The notes: generated by a model not told the origin, from the sequence alone. A stretch of 64,000 bases of DNA from Holacanthus passer (GCA_025331565.1 JAFREQ010000063.1:1302001-1366000); one strand, 5' to 3'; counted from the first letter of the stretch, positions 1 through 14,251 are shown. Made by a program: numbers and translations.

Positions 1-1009
1 CTTCAAAGGGCTTCATTTATTTCTTTGTGTTACTGTAAATGTGCATCTATTCAAGCTTGTTTTGAAAACATCGCCCTCCCTTTTCTCGCCGCGCTTTCGA
101 TTTTTGTCTCGCCATTCAGCGATGGCATTGGTTTCGCTTTTATTCCTTGCAAGAGGACTGACAAGTACTCCCTATGTACCTCACGCCTTGGCGAGACCTT
201 CCCACACATGCCATCCACCGCCATTTTGTTGCTAACCCCGTTCAGGCGCCAAATCACCCTTTTGTATTCGGCACACGTATCGGTAATCCTTCCCATCATC
301 CTAAAATATTTTCTTTCAGGCTTGCACTTTGAACTGTGAATTGCAGTACGGGTGTAAAGTGGTGTCTAGCACCAGACTGTTGCTGTTCACACTGTCACGT
401 CTGCCGTCTCCTCGGCTGCATTCAGCATCACCCGAGTTCAAAGAGGCACTGAGAAAGAGGGAAGCAGCCTCAGAGGCGTTTTATGATTTTATTGGGCCAG
501 AGGAAGCATTGTTGGGAAGGTGTTGGACCCTTATCTGTGCTCCGTCTCTCATAACGCCGCGACAGAATGTGGCTTTCGGCTTGGTTGTGGATGCATGTGT
601 CTGTGTAATGTATTCACACAGCGTTTAGTTACACTGCTCCTTTATTGGTGTGGAGCTTCTTTATCATCTAACGTCCGGTTGTCTAATTTCACTGTGGAAC
701 CAGGGAGGGACTATTTTTTGAAAACGTCCAGACCAAAGCTTCTCTCTCAGTTAGTCCGGTCAGATTAGCTGCACACAGGCAAAACTCTATATTTGTGTTA
801 ATACGCCAAAGTCAGATTTCAGCAAATGGGTTTTCCTGCAGCACTGGATGTGATGGCACCAAAAGAATGGGCCTTCAAACATATTGAAATGGTGAAGGAA
901 TATAGGAGTCGTTGTTGTTAGCAGCGTTTGCCTTGGTCTTACGTTGGGGCAACCCGTTCTCTTTTTCCAGATCGTCAAATACAGACGACATTTTATCAGG
1001 CTCCTTGAT

Positions 1010-1209
1010 GTCTCATATAGATGCACCAGGTGCCTTTTAGAGACATCTGCCAGAAAGGCTTTCTAACATGTGGTTAGCGTTGTGAAACGGTCACAGTTTG
1101 GTTAGACACCTTGGTTAATTTTAGGACAAAAATCATACATCGGAGTTAGTTGAAAGCTTGGTTAGTCTCATACAGATGCTAAAGGTCACCTGTTGCATCT
1201 GTATGAGAC
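1010..1209. repeat. Hairpin with three copies of a 15-bp motif (possible small inverted-repeat element)
   Basis: GTCTCATACAGATGC at 1165-1179 is followed, after a 15-nt loop, by its exact reverse complement at 1195-1209. A direct copy with a single mismatch (GTCTCATATAGATGC) lies at 1010-1024, so 1010-1209 also has inverted ends about 200 bp apart. This could be a short inverted-repeat transposon remnant or an RNA hairpin. No matching target-site duplication is visible at the ends, and the 15-bp stem is short for a microRNA precursor. Confidence 0.45.
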
Positions 1210-2307
1210 GTAGAGGAGCCCAACAAAACATCAGCGATCTGGGAATGAGAACTGCTCTGGTTGGGATGTTGTGTGCTTTACTTCCGCTGGGATGCAAACT
1301 TCTAAAGTTAGAAATCTTTCCTGAGAAGTTTATATTACACTTCCTGTTGTGATCTTGACCAGACTGACCTTATCAATAAGAATAAAGGAGGTTATTCGAA
1401 CCCCTGGTCGACAGGTGCGGCAGTGACATTCAGCCACAATCTAAATGTTTGACTATGATATGCAGAAGGTCACAAAACACAAAGAAGGATGGACTTAGAT
1501 TTAGAAAATACTTCAACAGGAGAGAAGAAGAGCTTCTTGCAGCGTAATGACGCAGATTCCAACCTTTCGTTTCTTATTCTAATCTCAAGCATTCACTTCT
1601 GTTCTGTGCAGAGTTATGGTCGTCTTTTTTAATGTGTGAATCTTAGAAAAACTCTCATTCCGCACGGAGTCTTTATAAAACTCGCAGCCATGGAAAAGAC
1701 TGGTAATGTTTTTATTGGGGGAGGGGGTTCTTGTCCAAAAATACCTAGTTTACTGTCTTCTAATTCATTCAATGAGCTCTTAAAGATGCCAGTTAAAATG
1801 CGCAGGAATAGAAGAGAGCACATTTACAGTATGCCGCGCATACTGCCTCGCTCCGCTCTCATTCATCCATTCGTACTTTGACGAGTTAGTTCTGTTTGCG
1901 TGCATGTCTTCTCATCTTGACCTTCTTCTCTGCTGCATTATGTTTTTATCTGCTGTTACATAGTCCCAGGTTCCATACATGGATCATCAAGGTTTCAGCC
2001 TCCGACAGTAGTCGTCACCCACATGTACTCTATAAGCCGAGGCAGAAGAACATAGTGTTGATGTTTTAGAGAGTTATATCAAAACTGAAATGTGTGTAAA
2101 TTATTGGACAAATTAATCGATTGCAATAAGGAGTTATAAGTGTAAGTAGAGATCCTTTTAAGATATACATTGCTGTCATGTTAAATTCTCAGCTACCCCT
2201 GAAGAGTCACATAAACTATGCAGATATTCCACTGAACATACTTAATATTTCAATCGATGTATCATTAATTAAAATCCCAAAATTGCATCATTATTTATGG
2301 GTAAATT

Positions 2308-2336
2308 AAACTGAAACTGAAACTTTATTCAGTTTC
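2308..2336 (+). promoter_or_regulatory. ISRE/IRF-like motif within a 9-bp hairpin
   Basis: GAAACTGAAACT at 2313-2324 fits the interferon-regulatory-factor consensus GAAANNGAAACT. The same bases form the left arm (GAAACTGAA, 2313-2321) of an inverted repeat with TTCAGTTTC at 2328-2336. A single motif in a large intron may be chance; no other promoter-like context is visible. Confidence 0.2.
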
Positions 2337-3320
2337 ATAGTGTGATGGAGATAATCTTTACAAAAAAAATAAAATATGGAAGAAAATGAAATCAGAAACT
2401 TCTACTTTCTAAAGTTTTTTGGTGACTAGTCAAAAGAAATGAGTGTGGTTGTGCGTTTCTAAAATCCAGGCTGCAGCTCCGACTGTATTTTTGCCACCAG
2501 CGCTATTAATATAGTAACAAGTGAAAATTGGCTGAAGGATGAGTTTTATCCACACAAGCTGAAGAAGTGTTAAGCGTTTAGCACCTGCAAGAGCAGCACA
2601 TTGCACCGACAGTGCAAAGATACGCGAAGGAGCAATGGCTCCAGATTATTGGACTGCGATTATTGGACATGGTGTCAGATTAGGTGTGATCCAGTGTTCG
2701 GGCCATAATGTGAAACAAAACTCTGCAAGAAAGAAGTTCTTTAAGGCTCGGCAGCTCTTTATGGAGATAGTAGGAGCTCCTTTCTGAAGTATTCAAGTTA
2801 TGTCTCTGCTTTTAAAAGGAGCTGCTTCTTCCTGTTGGCTTTCACTGAGCCAAGGTAAATGTCCCCATACCATCGAGCTGCATGCACAGACATAAAAATG
2901 CATGGGCCCTTTTGACTGAATAAAAATAGATAAATTCCTCAAGCTCCCGATCGTCCCTTTAATGCCACACCTATTCAATGATAGAGTGTCTCTCGTCGCA
3001 AGGATTTCAGATTTTTATGTAGATCACAAAACAAGCTCCATCTTTGACATGTATGTATTTATTCAGCCCTCTGATTCCAAACTACACAGCAAACACACGC
3101 GATGAGGTGTGGTCCATGTTGTGACACATCTCGCTCTGTCGTTCTCCCTGAAACACTAAAAACCTCTTTGCTTCGCTTTTCTGGGGCAACATGTGCCTCG
3201 TGAGACTCATCAGCTCTACCTGCTGCCTTCAAAATACAGCATCTCATATTTCACATGCTGCCAAATAATCCATCACAGCACAAATTCCTCCTTGCTCCTT
3301 TAAATAAACTCCACTACAGT

Positions 3321-3338
3321 AGCAGCAGCAGCAGCAGC
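3321..3338 (+). repeat. (AGC)6 trinucleotide repeat
   Basis: Six consecutive AGC units in non-coding context. Confidence 0.85.
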
Positions 3339-6300
3339 GTGTCTGCCGGCCGGTCAGATAATCCTCCATGGAAATGTAGCCGCTGACAGATGTGTGCATG
3401 GCTATCAAGAATTACAGCCACGATAAGAGAGAATGAACTTTATCCTCTTGTACCAACAATGCAGCGATGGAGCTCTGCGCTGTTATTATATAGTAAACAT
3501 GCTGGACGTGATGTGCCAGCTGTAATCCCATGACCATGCACTTCAAATCTCTGCCGGCCGCCGCTGCTGCTGTGTGTAATAACGCTGACATGTAGCAAAG
3601 TGAATCAGCCTTCATCTCAGGTTGACCTGTTGATCAGTCTTTGATGATGTGAGATGACTCCTAAACTGCCAGATGGTCTGAGCAGGTTTATCATCATGAA
3701 TCAGTTCCAGGTTTTTTCCTCAGTCTTGCTCTGACAGGATATTCTGGTTGCAGCGGTTCCTTAAAATCACGATCTGCTGGTCCTGGGTCTGAACTGGAGA
3801 TGATGCTGGGAGTGATGTCAGGATTATTTCATCATAGGAAAGAGAAAGCATCCGATACAAACCGTGAGGTTTGATGCTATTGGCTGCATTATGGGGAATG
3901 TAGGATTTTTGGAGCTGAACTAAAAGTCAGAAAATGTCGGCATTATCTGTTTTAGATTTGACCTTGTTTTTTTCCATCTGTCGCTCCAAGTTCCTTCATT
4001 CATGGATGTGCAACAGTGAACGGCTGAAGTATTTCTCTTTTAGCTACAAGTGCAACCAGTCACTGTTTTTCTGATCAATATTTTTTTCAGATTAATCATG
4101 TAGTCCAGAAAATAGCAAACGACATCTTCATATTGCTTGTTTTGTTCAACCAAAATCAGATTTAAAATACATTAAAAAAAAGCAGGAAATTGTCACATTT
4201 GAGAAGCTTCAGTCGTCGTATGTAAATGCACTACTGCTTGATAAATGAATTAAATGAGCAACTCGTTCGCAAAATTGATGATGAACTTTCTGTCGATTGC
4301 CAAATTTACTAATTATTTCAGCACTAGCTAAGTCTGTATTTCTGCAGTAGTGTTTCTTGTGAAGCAATATTTCGTTTCAAGTCAATAATGGTTCAGTTAG
4401 TGATGGTTAATAATGTTTCCCTGTGCTTCCCTAGAATTTAGGGTGCGGATATTTGCATGCATATGTATGACTATGAATTTCATCAGCCTAGTTTCTTTTT
4501 TTTTTTTTTTTCTTAAATGTTGCCGAGGCTTTTCTACACCGGCAAAAATCACATTTTGGATGAAACTCTAAATGTGACCTTTTTCATGCCAAAAACAGCA
4601 AATATTCCAAGATTATTTATTTTGGCAAAAGAACATAGGGAATCAACAGCTTCCCTTGGCAGAGGACACGAGGCGCTGCCTGGGATTGCGTGCACAGAGG
4701 CGGGCGAAAAGTTTATGACAAACTGCTGATTTTGTGAAGTTTGAAAAGCTAAATCTTGTCTTTAAAAACGCTTCACCTATGATTGCAATACGATCAATTT
4801 TAGATTTGCAGTGTGAGCTCACAGCATGAGCGTGCACGGTCATCACATGCCCTCTTGTTGTTATCGTTGATGTTATTGGGCTGCATGACAGGGTCCACAC
4901 TATGTGAATTAACTTCTCATCTCATGTTAATCATGTCATTAGCAGCTGGCAACGTTTGCTGACACTGACTGAATGGCAGCGTCTCCTCACATGTTTTCCA
5001 AGTGGCTCTTTTATTTACACCATGCAGATGTTAGATGCTCCGCAGGCAGCGGTCGTACAGTGAGAAGTAGTGTATTTGTTTTGTCTCTGTGTGGAGCTTG
5101 AATTTTTGGCTCTTTTTAAGGAGTGTTTTGTAATTGGCCTAAAAAGAGAAGGTTCTGAAATTGCCTTGAAAGCACTGAATTCATCGGGTAGAGAGAAAGA
5201 AAAAAACACTTGTAATAATGTTTAATTTAATGTTTATCCAGGAGCCGGGTTACATGGAGGACTGAGAGGAGGGTGACATCAAGTTCTCCACTCACGGCTT
5301 CAGAAAAGAAAAGCCTCCTTCATCAGTTATTATACAAATGAAAATGTCAGAAGCTGTTTCAAACCTTGTGAATAGGGCTCTCGAGTGTGTGAGCTTATGA
5401 CCTTGTAGGAAGTCATTCTTGCTGAAGGGGAGCGCGCATCACTATAAAACATCAGTGACGTTACAGTCCAATTTTTCACAACCAAACGAAGGCTTTTTAA
5501 AACCTGTAGTGTTAACGCTCAGGTTCCTCATGTGTTCCTGCTGGCGTGTGTATGTATTTATTGGACAGTCTTTTTATTCCAAGGTACTCTTTAGTGTCTT
5601 TGTGAGATGCCTATTGTGCATGCAAAATATTTTTCACTATATATATAAATGTAAAAAAGTCCACATATTTCTGATGCGCTCGCAAATATTTCTTTATGTA
5701 AATAAAAGCAACAAAGACATGTATTTAAAAGCATTTGCAATTTTCATCAAAAACACTCCATAGATTCAGACAACAAAAATACTTAGGTTTAGAGAACATC
5801 ATGTTTTGGATTAAAATAAGTACATTTGCTTATGTGATGTTGGTTAAGCAAGTTATGTATGTTGTGAGCGTCCCTTTGCAGGACCACAGACTGTGGGAGT
5901 GGGAATGATTAATTGTTGGTGACCGACTGCTGCAGTTGTAGCAACTGCGTCTTTGATTTAATCCCTCGAAAAAGCACGGAAGAGGCCATGAGATCCAACA
6001 ACTTAGCCCTTTTTTTTAAATCATCAACTGCAATATGACAGAGAAAGTATGTCAATGGCAGCAGTGAACACTCGCTCTCCATTCAATGCAAGGAAACCAC
6101 AATGCAAGTCAAAAGGCCAGCGATGCAGCATCATGGGTCTGTTGTGACTGTTTTTCTGACCTTGCCGCTGTTTCTCATTTGCTTTTTGCTTTTCTTCAAA
6201 TTTTTTTTTAGGGAGGTATGAGTGCAGCAGATCAGGCTCGCTGCTTACTGTGCAATTTATTAGATTTTTAATAAATATGCATCGCTTCCTGTGCACCAGG

Positions 6301-9300
6301 AATTCATCTCAGAAAGAGCTTCCAAACATTGCTTGTTAAACAAATGCTAAAGCTCTGCCGCTCCATGTTCAGCCACTTCTGCGTGGTGTGAGACAGCAGC
6401 ACAAAGTGGCAAACTCACAAAAGTGACATTTATTTAAAGGTAAAGGTCATCCAATTACTGTAAAGTAGTTTTCTGCTCAGACAGAGTATCTGGGAATATT
6501 CTCTGCGTTTCCACATTGAGGGATAGTAAACAGTGAGATCTCAGCTGCGACTGGACTGTTTGTGGCTTCATGCTATAGAAGCCAATAAATCCAGCACTTC
6601 TGGCTTCTTTGACACAGATTACTGCATCATTTCCCATCTAACATACAGTTTCTCCACCATTTTACATCATTACCTATCAGCTGGCGAGCAACAAAAGTGG
6701 TGCATAGCTGTTTATTCTCCGACCACCTCCTAATTTGTCGACGGGAGTATTTCCCAAAATATGGAAGTAATGAGATCCGCTCTTTGCATCTCGCTGTCAC
6801 CGTTTAAAACGAGCACTGATTTCACCAGAAACAAACAGGAGAGGCGAACAGCAGCTCGGGAAAGCAAACAGGGCCTCAGTGACTCATGTATACGGCTGAG
6901 AGCATCCCCCTTTTTCCAGCCCCCGCCTGCGGTTTTGGAGATCATTTGGCCGCGCCGCCGTGTCACTGTCACCGTCTAATCTCATTGGTAAGCCCCAGGC
7001 ATGCCACAGTGTCCCGGCTGCCCACATCTGAACAAACACCCTCGGAGAGAAAGACACCAGCCTTTTCAGCGAGGTGAGGAATGATGAGCGAGGAAGGGAA
7101 GCGTTAGCGAGGGGAAATATACAGTGCGGTCGCCGGCACCTGTCTCGATATTCATCTCAGCAGTGTCCGCCTCTCAATCCTCTGTCCGCCTACAAGTGAT
7201 ACCAGAGAGTGGCTTTAGGCGAGAGCAGCACTGTACGGCAGCACGGAGGCCTGGACTCATGGACCAGGAGTCTTACTTGAATGTTACAATAGAAGTATGA
7301 TAGGAAACTAAAATAGCAATTTTGTGATTATTTTTCACGATGCTCTACATACTGTATTTTAAACATAAGGTGCATTCAGTTGCTTGTTGAGTTAATCTTT
7401 GCAAACCAGCTGGAAAAAGTAATGCTAGTGTTTTATAAGAACAAATATTAATGTAGCTCATATTTTCTTAGATATTATATTAGTGTTACAGATGATGTTG
7501 CTTGATATATTGTAGGAATAATCATGCCGAAGAAAGATCAAAGATGGATTTCAATTTCTTTAACATTCTGACCTTGTGCACATAACCAGCGAGAAAATAT
7601 GGCTTGTATCTAAAGTGGAATCAATCTGATTTCATGAAGGAACAATAACCAATGACATGCACGCTGATAAATGTAGTTATGCAACATTTATTCAGACAGT
7701 AAATTGACAGAAGAGACGAGATGGACAGGGAAGTCAAAAAACTGATCATGAACCAAATGCATCAGTCAAGTCTGAAATAAGACGTCATCTTGCTCTCAGG
7801 TTTGTCATCAGTGAAGCAGGAGAGCCTTGTGTCGTCTGATAAACCTGTTAAAGCAATCTGCAAAATTCAACTTGGCTCCTTTTTATTACTAGCTCCTCCA
7901 ACATTGTCGTGTGTTGACAAAAATTCACTTAGGTGACATGATCTCCCAGCTTCCAAAGGAGGGAGGAGCCGCTTTAACCGGCTCAGGTAGGCCAGGTTTC
8001 TTTGTCCGCACGTGATTCCGTATGAACCAATTAACGTGGTCAGACGCATTCTCTTATTCTGTTTCCCCCAACCATCCTCAACAAAGCTAATTAAAACCGG
8101 TGTGTTTTGTCTGACACGGCCAGCGCCAGTCACAGTGCTGACTTTGTTTGGAGGGCCGGGGTGTTGCCAACAGGAATGAGTCCAGCAGAGAGACTATTGA
8201 AAAGAAGGCTCATTTCCACGCTTCAAAATAACACCAGGGAACAATCAAGGTCGTGTTTATTAAAACACATCAGAGAGGTGGACTCCCCGCCAAAAGCCCT
8301 GCTCAGTCAAACGCGACGCCCGCTCTGTGATCACAGAGAGAAAAATGCATCCGCCGTCATTTTAATAAAATGATAAGGTGTCTGGATCCACATGGCCTCG
8401 CCGGGACGGTTGTTTTTACAGCCTTTTTGGGGACTGTGCAGGATTAATCCTCCTTTGTAATCAATTCCTTTTTGTATCGCTTTCAGTAATAAAACAGGCC
8501 GGACTGAAAACGCCACAGAAGAGACGTTTGACAAAGAGGTTTTGAGAGTGTGTGTGTGCGCACACGTGTGTGCAAGTGTGTGTGTCAGCAGCTACTTCCT
8601 GCAACAGCAACGCAGGCGTGCGGCATTTGAACTTATTCAGCATCTGGTGAAATGAGCGCAGACCTCAAAATGAGGAAGTGATATCGACATGGAGCAAGAG
8701 GAGCTGTTTCCAGCTCTGTTTGATAGGCGCTTTGGAATCACTCACATGAGCCGGTTTTATTCTTAGCACAGGCGCTTTGTACATCATTGAGTTTACTAGA
8801 GTGCACTGGGCAGCTTATAAAGGAACTGGGAGGGAGTTTGACACTTTATGCAGCGGAGTGTTTGTTTTCATCATTTATTAAAAGTCTTTATTAAGTCGCA
8901 AAACACAAGTTGATGCCAGAAGAGAGTTTAGGCTGCGGTTGAAGGATTCTGGTTAGTTCTGGTTCAGTCTTGACTTCGGAACACATCTGTGTCCCAAAAG
9001 TTCAGGTTTAACTACTACTAGTAAACAGATGTTGAGAAATAAAGGCGAGCATCCGTCACAGTTCAAACTTTTTGCTTCAGCTTTCACCTACCTATAGTTG
9101 TAACTTCTCCTCTGCACAGCTGTAAAACTGCTGTGTTCAGTTCAGTTCCCAGTTTTGGACAAAAGCTTTGACCAAAAAACAAAAGTCTTGTTTGGCCCTG
9201 CAGTTTGCATCAGTAAGTGTGATAATTGTCGAGTCAAGTGAGGCCTCGTGTTGAAGAAAACAAGAATGAAAGCTGATAAAAATATAAGTGAATTGATTCA

Positions 9301-9932
9301 TGTCTTTCTCTCAACTTCATTCGATAAAACATGAAGGATTTGATTTCGCTGTAAAAATAAACAAACATGCAAGATAAATGGTGACCATTTTTAAATAGTT
9401 GCTCTGCTGTTATCTAATCAAATAAATCTCTATCAAATCAAGCAAATTTAGCAGCACTATTATACTTTCATCAGCTCTGGTTTTTTTGATTAGGTTTTGT
9501 GATCTTCCTCACAGGGACTAATTACCAGCAGATAGTAAGTACAGTTATGAGATCCAGCAAGAAACAAAACACACGCTCCTCAGGTGGCGACTACTGGGAA
9601 ACCCCCCAACCAGTTTCCTCAAACTGTACATGACCAGTGTTCAGTAATAACTAAATAAAAACCCCTCCACAGAAAGTGGTGTCACTACTCCCAATATGAC
9701 TGAACGATGTCTAATACAGTTCTGAGGTGGGACAGGAGGTTGGAGCGGTGAAGCGTCGGGTGGGGTCAGAGTGAATAACCAACCAGCTAAAACAGGCCTA
9801 AACAAGACCTTGTCACCACCTGTCCCCTCACGACAAGCTGCTGGCCTGCACCTCGCCTCTGCTTGTCCTCTTAGAGCTGGAGATAAGTAATCGCCCTGAG
9901 CTGATACACAAACTTTTTGAGACGCTGCTCAT

Positions 9933-9955
9933 CACACACACACACACACACACAC
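9933..9955 (+). repeat. (CA)n microsatellite
   Basis: Uninterrupted CA run, continuing imperfectly to about 9966. Confidence 0.9.
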
Positions 9956-10305
9956 ATGCACACACAACGCCAGCTTCCTTCACAGCTCGATTGACATGTG
10001 TAGAATGGATGCCTTTGCCGATGCCATTGTCTTGCGGTCGAGCTTCGCGTCGTCTCCCTCTCGGACAAAGGTCATTCATCATGACAGCATAAAGCTCTGG
10101 CCATTAGCGGTTGATGAATGACCCGGCCTACCGGTCAAGCCTTGACCTCCCTCCTCCCTCCCTCCCTCGGCGGGGTAATCTACTCCTTTTCTCAGGACTT
10201 AAGTCAAACTTTGAAACGCGTTCAGCCTGTTGGACGTGAAAGGTGGAGCTGTAAGATTCCAGTTGGTCAAGCTTTACTGTATCTATTTGCCCAGTGGCTG
10301 GTATT

Positions 10306-10308
<3 letters not shown>

Positions 10309-10341
<33 letters not shown>
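10309..10341 (+). repeat. (AC)n microsatellite
   Basis: About 16 perfect AC units. Confidence 0.95.
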
Positions 10342-10343
<2 letters not shown>

Positions 10344-10957
10344 ATGCTTTCAGTCCTTATCTCTGCTGCTTTTAGGACAGCTGTTGAGTGCTAGCAGCTG
10401 ACCTCTGACCCCTAGCACCACGAGGCTCCTTCCCTCCCACCAACACCAGTACAACCAGCAGGATAACCCCCACCCCTCTATAAATTCCTCCCAGCTCTGC
10501 AGCACTTTGTTGTCTGTCTGGTCCAAATAAGAGTTTGGAAGCATACATTCCTTTGCACTAAATGCACACGTGCTAAAGATGTATCACACAGGCCATCTGG
10601 TCCATTTACTTAAATAAAAAAAAACCTCATTGTGAACCTTCCTTTTCTGCACTTTCTCTTTGTGTACATTTTTTTTTAACCACACCATATGTAAGGAGTT
10701 GGGGTCAGCCAGCCACTGCTCACATAAATTCCTTTTTTTCCCTTCCGTGTGTCTGAAACATATGTGAGGGGGCTGGGGGTCTTTTAAGGTCATGCACAGG
10801 ACTGAAAAAAACAAGGAGGGTCTTTTACTTTTCGTCTGTGCATTGCCTGCCTGTCTGTCGTCCACCACGTTAAAACCATTTGCTCTCTGCAGAGGTGGGG
10901 GGAGGTTTCGGTTTCCGCCTAGAGGGCACTATACTGCCTTCAACTAAAGGCAACCTG

Positions 10958-10973
10958 ACACACACACACACAC
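10958..10973 (+). repeat. Short (AC)8 microsatellite
   Basis: Eight perfect units in intronic DNA. Confidence 0.85.
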
Positions 10974-12219
10974 GAGGGTAACTGGACTGTACAGCAAAAG
11001 TGCCAGTGTTCATTGAAGTCAGAAAGTGTTAAAATCAGCACTGTCAGGGCTTAGAGGAGGCCAATCAACACTTGTTAACACTGGAAAGTTGGGTCAGGAG
11101 AGCAGTTCAAACATACTTTGTTCTGTCAAAAGGACAATTCAAAGCAGGAAAGTCGTATAAGTAGTCTTTTAATGTCTTGAGCCTCATTACTTTATGTAGT
11201 TTAACACGGCTGACAGATAGCAGACGAACAAGTAGAATTCCTGCTGAAAGGCTTCAGAGGAGATGCAGAAAGTTCCCAGAATGGACATATTCACATCAAT
11301 TATGAGCATGTAAAATTATACGGTAAGAGAATGTAAATACAAATTACTCGCGGCCTCTGCGGCTTCGGTGGGTATGAATTGTTTACCTCGAAAACATAAC
11401 CAGTTACATTACAAAATTGCCCTGTGTTGAAAGTGGCGGTGGAAGACATAGTTAGAGTCTTTGTGGAAGTAAAAGTAGAAACACTGAAAAATACTCCATC
11501 ACAACTCAAATTCATGCATTTAAAATCTATTAGTCACGTTTTTTTTAAGCTCATTGTATGTTTAACATGTTAAAAATGAATTTGCAACAGTTAAAAGTAA
11601 AATATTCCCCACATTATTTGAAATTCAGTACTAGAGTAAATGTACTCAGTTACTCTTCACTGCTGACTCATTGGAGCACATTTGCCACTTCAAACACATG
11701 CTTTGGCAAAGCTGCTAAGTGCGTTGTCAATTATTGCTTCAAGATGCAACTCAGGACTGTTTCTGAGTTCAGTAAAACCTTAAGCCAAACTCATTTATAT
11801 CGAGACTCGAGTGTATGAGGACGGAGTTAAAAGGGAGAAATAGTGTTTCGTCCGTGCACAACTGGGGCATATTAACTTAACACCTGTTCAGCTGTTGAAC
11901 CCTTTTGTTGTGGTGGTAATTGTTGTATCCTGTCCATTGCTGCTGTCATGAATGCATATCAGCTTTAGACCAAATGTGGATTATCTTGCCCAGTTTATTC
12001 TTTTTCTAAAAACTCTATTGACTGCAAAGACATACAAAGACAGAAAGTCAGTTTTCTTCATTTTATTTCAAACATATTTTCTTGATTCTCCTCGGGCAGC
12101 ATTTTAACAATTGAACTTCACTGTGTTTGGAGTAAAGTTGTGCAGAAAAGTCTCATATTAATCAATGAAGATGTGAACAGTGCACATCCTCGCACGCGTC
12201 TAGATCTTCTGCGCTCACT

Positions 12220-12500
12220 CAGACTTAATTGTCCTCCCCTCTCCCTCTGCGGTGAGAAAATTTGCCGAGTGCCAAATGAAATTGAAATCAACTTATGTGT
12301 TAAGCAATGAGCAGGGGGAGAAAGAGAGGCACAGCAAACTGCACTTGACCGCTCTTGACAATAGCGCCTGCTCCTTCCAAATGCACATTGATTAATTAAT
12401 TAGAATCCCTTATTAGCAAATTGACTGTCTCAGCTGATTATCAAATTCAGTTTCTTTATTAGACGCAGCTGCCGCGCCGCTGCCCCGACGCTCCATCTCT
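12220..12500. promoter_or_regulatory. Candidate conserved non-coding element with homeodomain-type core
   Basis: Complex, repeat-free AT-rich sequence with overlapping TAATTA cores (ATTAATTAATTAG, 12391-12403), followed by a GC-rich edge with E-box-like CAGCTG near 12466-12471. Its texture resembles vertebrate developmental enhancers, and zbtb16 is a developmental regulator. Conservation itself cannot be seen in a single sequence, so this is inference. Confidence 0.2.
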
Positions 12501-13689
12501 GCTGTCTATCTGAGCAGGCCACTCAGCTCCAGAGCAGCACTCATCCGGCCGTCTGAAGCGCTCCTCTGTGAACGAACAATCAGACCGGACCCGGCGAGGA
12601 CAAGTCCTCTGCCAGCCTGTAAATTCATGGTCTGCTGAGACTGGGTCTGTGTATTTGTAGTGTTAGACCAATGCATGGGGTTAAAGGACCATGCAAGTGT
12701 GTTTCTTATATACAATTAATATCCTCTCTATGGATTCATCTATGCAACCATTAGTTTCTATTCATTTCTGCACTGCATGAAAATTGTTTAGCAGATTATT
12801 GCAATTTGCTCGAGTTATCACAAAGATTATCAAGTCTGCATTAATATTTATCAGCATTAAATGAATGCGTGAAAAAAAGGAGTCAGATTTCTAAAGCATG
12901 CTTTGCTCAGTGGTTCGTTGTGATGCAAGTATGGAAACATACAAAATCACTGGTGTCGTCCTTAGATTTTTTAATCAAACTGTCAGTGTTTTCACATTTT
13001 ACCAATTTAGTTGCTTGATTTTTCCAGCCATGTGTCCCAAGTTGTAGTGGGTCACCCTGTTTGATAGCATTGCAAACCCCCAAGTCATTTGTTAATGTGG
13101 GTTTGAGTGGAGAGCTTTACAGCCTCGGTGCTGTTTCTGAGGCTTTTCCACCCTGACGTCAATAAAATCCTGCTAGAAACACTGAAGAAAACAGATTTCT
13201 GCCTCCACCCTAAACAAAATTCCATTCATCTGCATTGTATTGGGTTGGAGACAGAGACGGATCTCTCCAAAACTGGCCAGAGTAAACCAAAACTATCTGC
13301 ATGACGAGATGTTTGTAACTCAGATAAAACAAGTCTGCAACTTAGCTTGCAAAACCCATATCAGTGCGATTTTCTGTGACCAGGGACGTGTTGCAGAAAT
13401 GAGCTAAAATCAGCATTTTGCAGCAGAAGGAAATAGTGAGCAGCCATTTCATTTGTCACTTGTGCATTCATTGCTGGTATGTATGCCATTTTTTTTGCAA
13501 GCTGGAGTCATATGATGATCCGAAATGGTGATAAAACGAGCGAATGAGGAAACAATCGTCTCATTGACCCTTCAGCTAATGATGTGTTGACCTTAGGCAG
13601 CATTCTTTACATCCACACAGTCGTGCGGGCATCACAGTGGGCCTCACAAATGACCCCGTTCATCCTGACTGAGCCAGGAGGAAGGAACC

Positions 13690-13693
<4 letters not shown>

Positions 13694-13730
<37 letters not shown>
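13694..13730 (+). repeat. (CA)n microsatellite
   Basis: About 18 perfect CA units. It lies 520 bp from an opposite-sense TG run at 14252. Confidence 0.95.
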
Positions 13731-13731
<1 letters not shown>

Positions 13732-14249
13732 GGAAGTGATGGCTGGCCCATGGTGGAGCCGATGGATATCTAGCTCCAAGCCTCCAGCACCGGGGGAATG
13801 AAAAAGGTGACAGTGTGAGAGCGCTGACTGGCCGTCGGACCACATGGACAGGCCTGTGTAGGGCCATTGTGGCTCATGGCTTTGTCCAGATGGTTCACAT
13901 ACCTTTAGTCGTGCTCCGGGTGAGGAATGCGCTCCCTTGGGACAGTTCCCGACCCTGGAAACAAGGGCCAACATAAACACCCGTCCCCAACCCCCACCGT
14001 GGCCCTCACCTAAAACCCCTCCGATCCCTGCTGGAGCTGATAATGAGGTTGCAGCAGGAAGAGGAATTAAAGAAAACATATAGAGAGGTGTCATGCCACC
14101 TTAAAATGCAGGTGCTGCTTTATTTATCAGGATTGTTTTTACTTCATAAGTCTTTCTCCTGCAGGTTTGTGCATGACACATTTCAGGCAGAATTAAGGGT
14201 GACAAAAGTGGTTTGTCACATGATAGTATTAGGATGCAGTGTTCTGAGG

Positions 14250-14251
<2 letters not shown>

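Noticed and set aside
1390..1425. TTCGAACCCC sequence resembling a tRNA T-loop
   Set aside because: No acceptor, D or anticodon stems can be drawn around it.
13660..14094. 144-codon minus-strand open frame
   Set aside because: It ends in Val-Cys repeats from the TG complement of a CA run; no domain.
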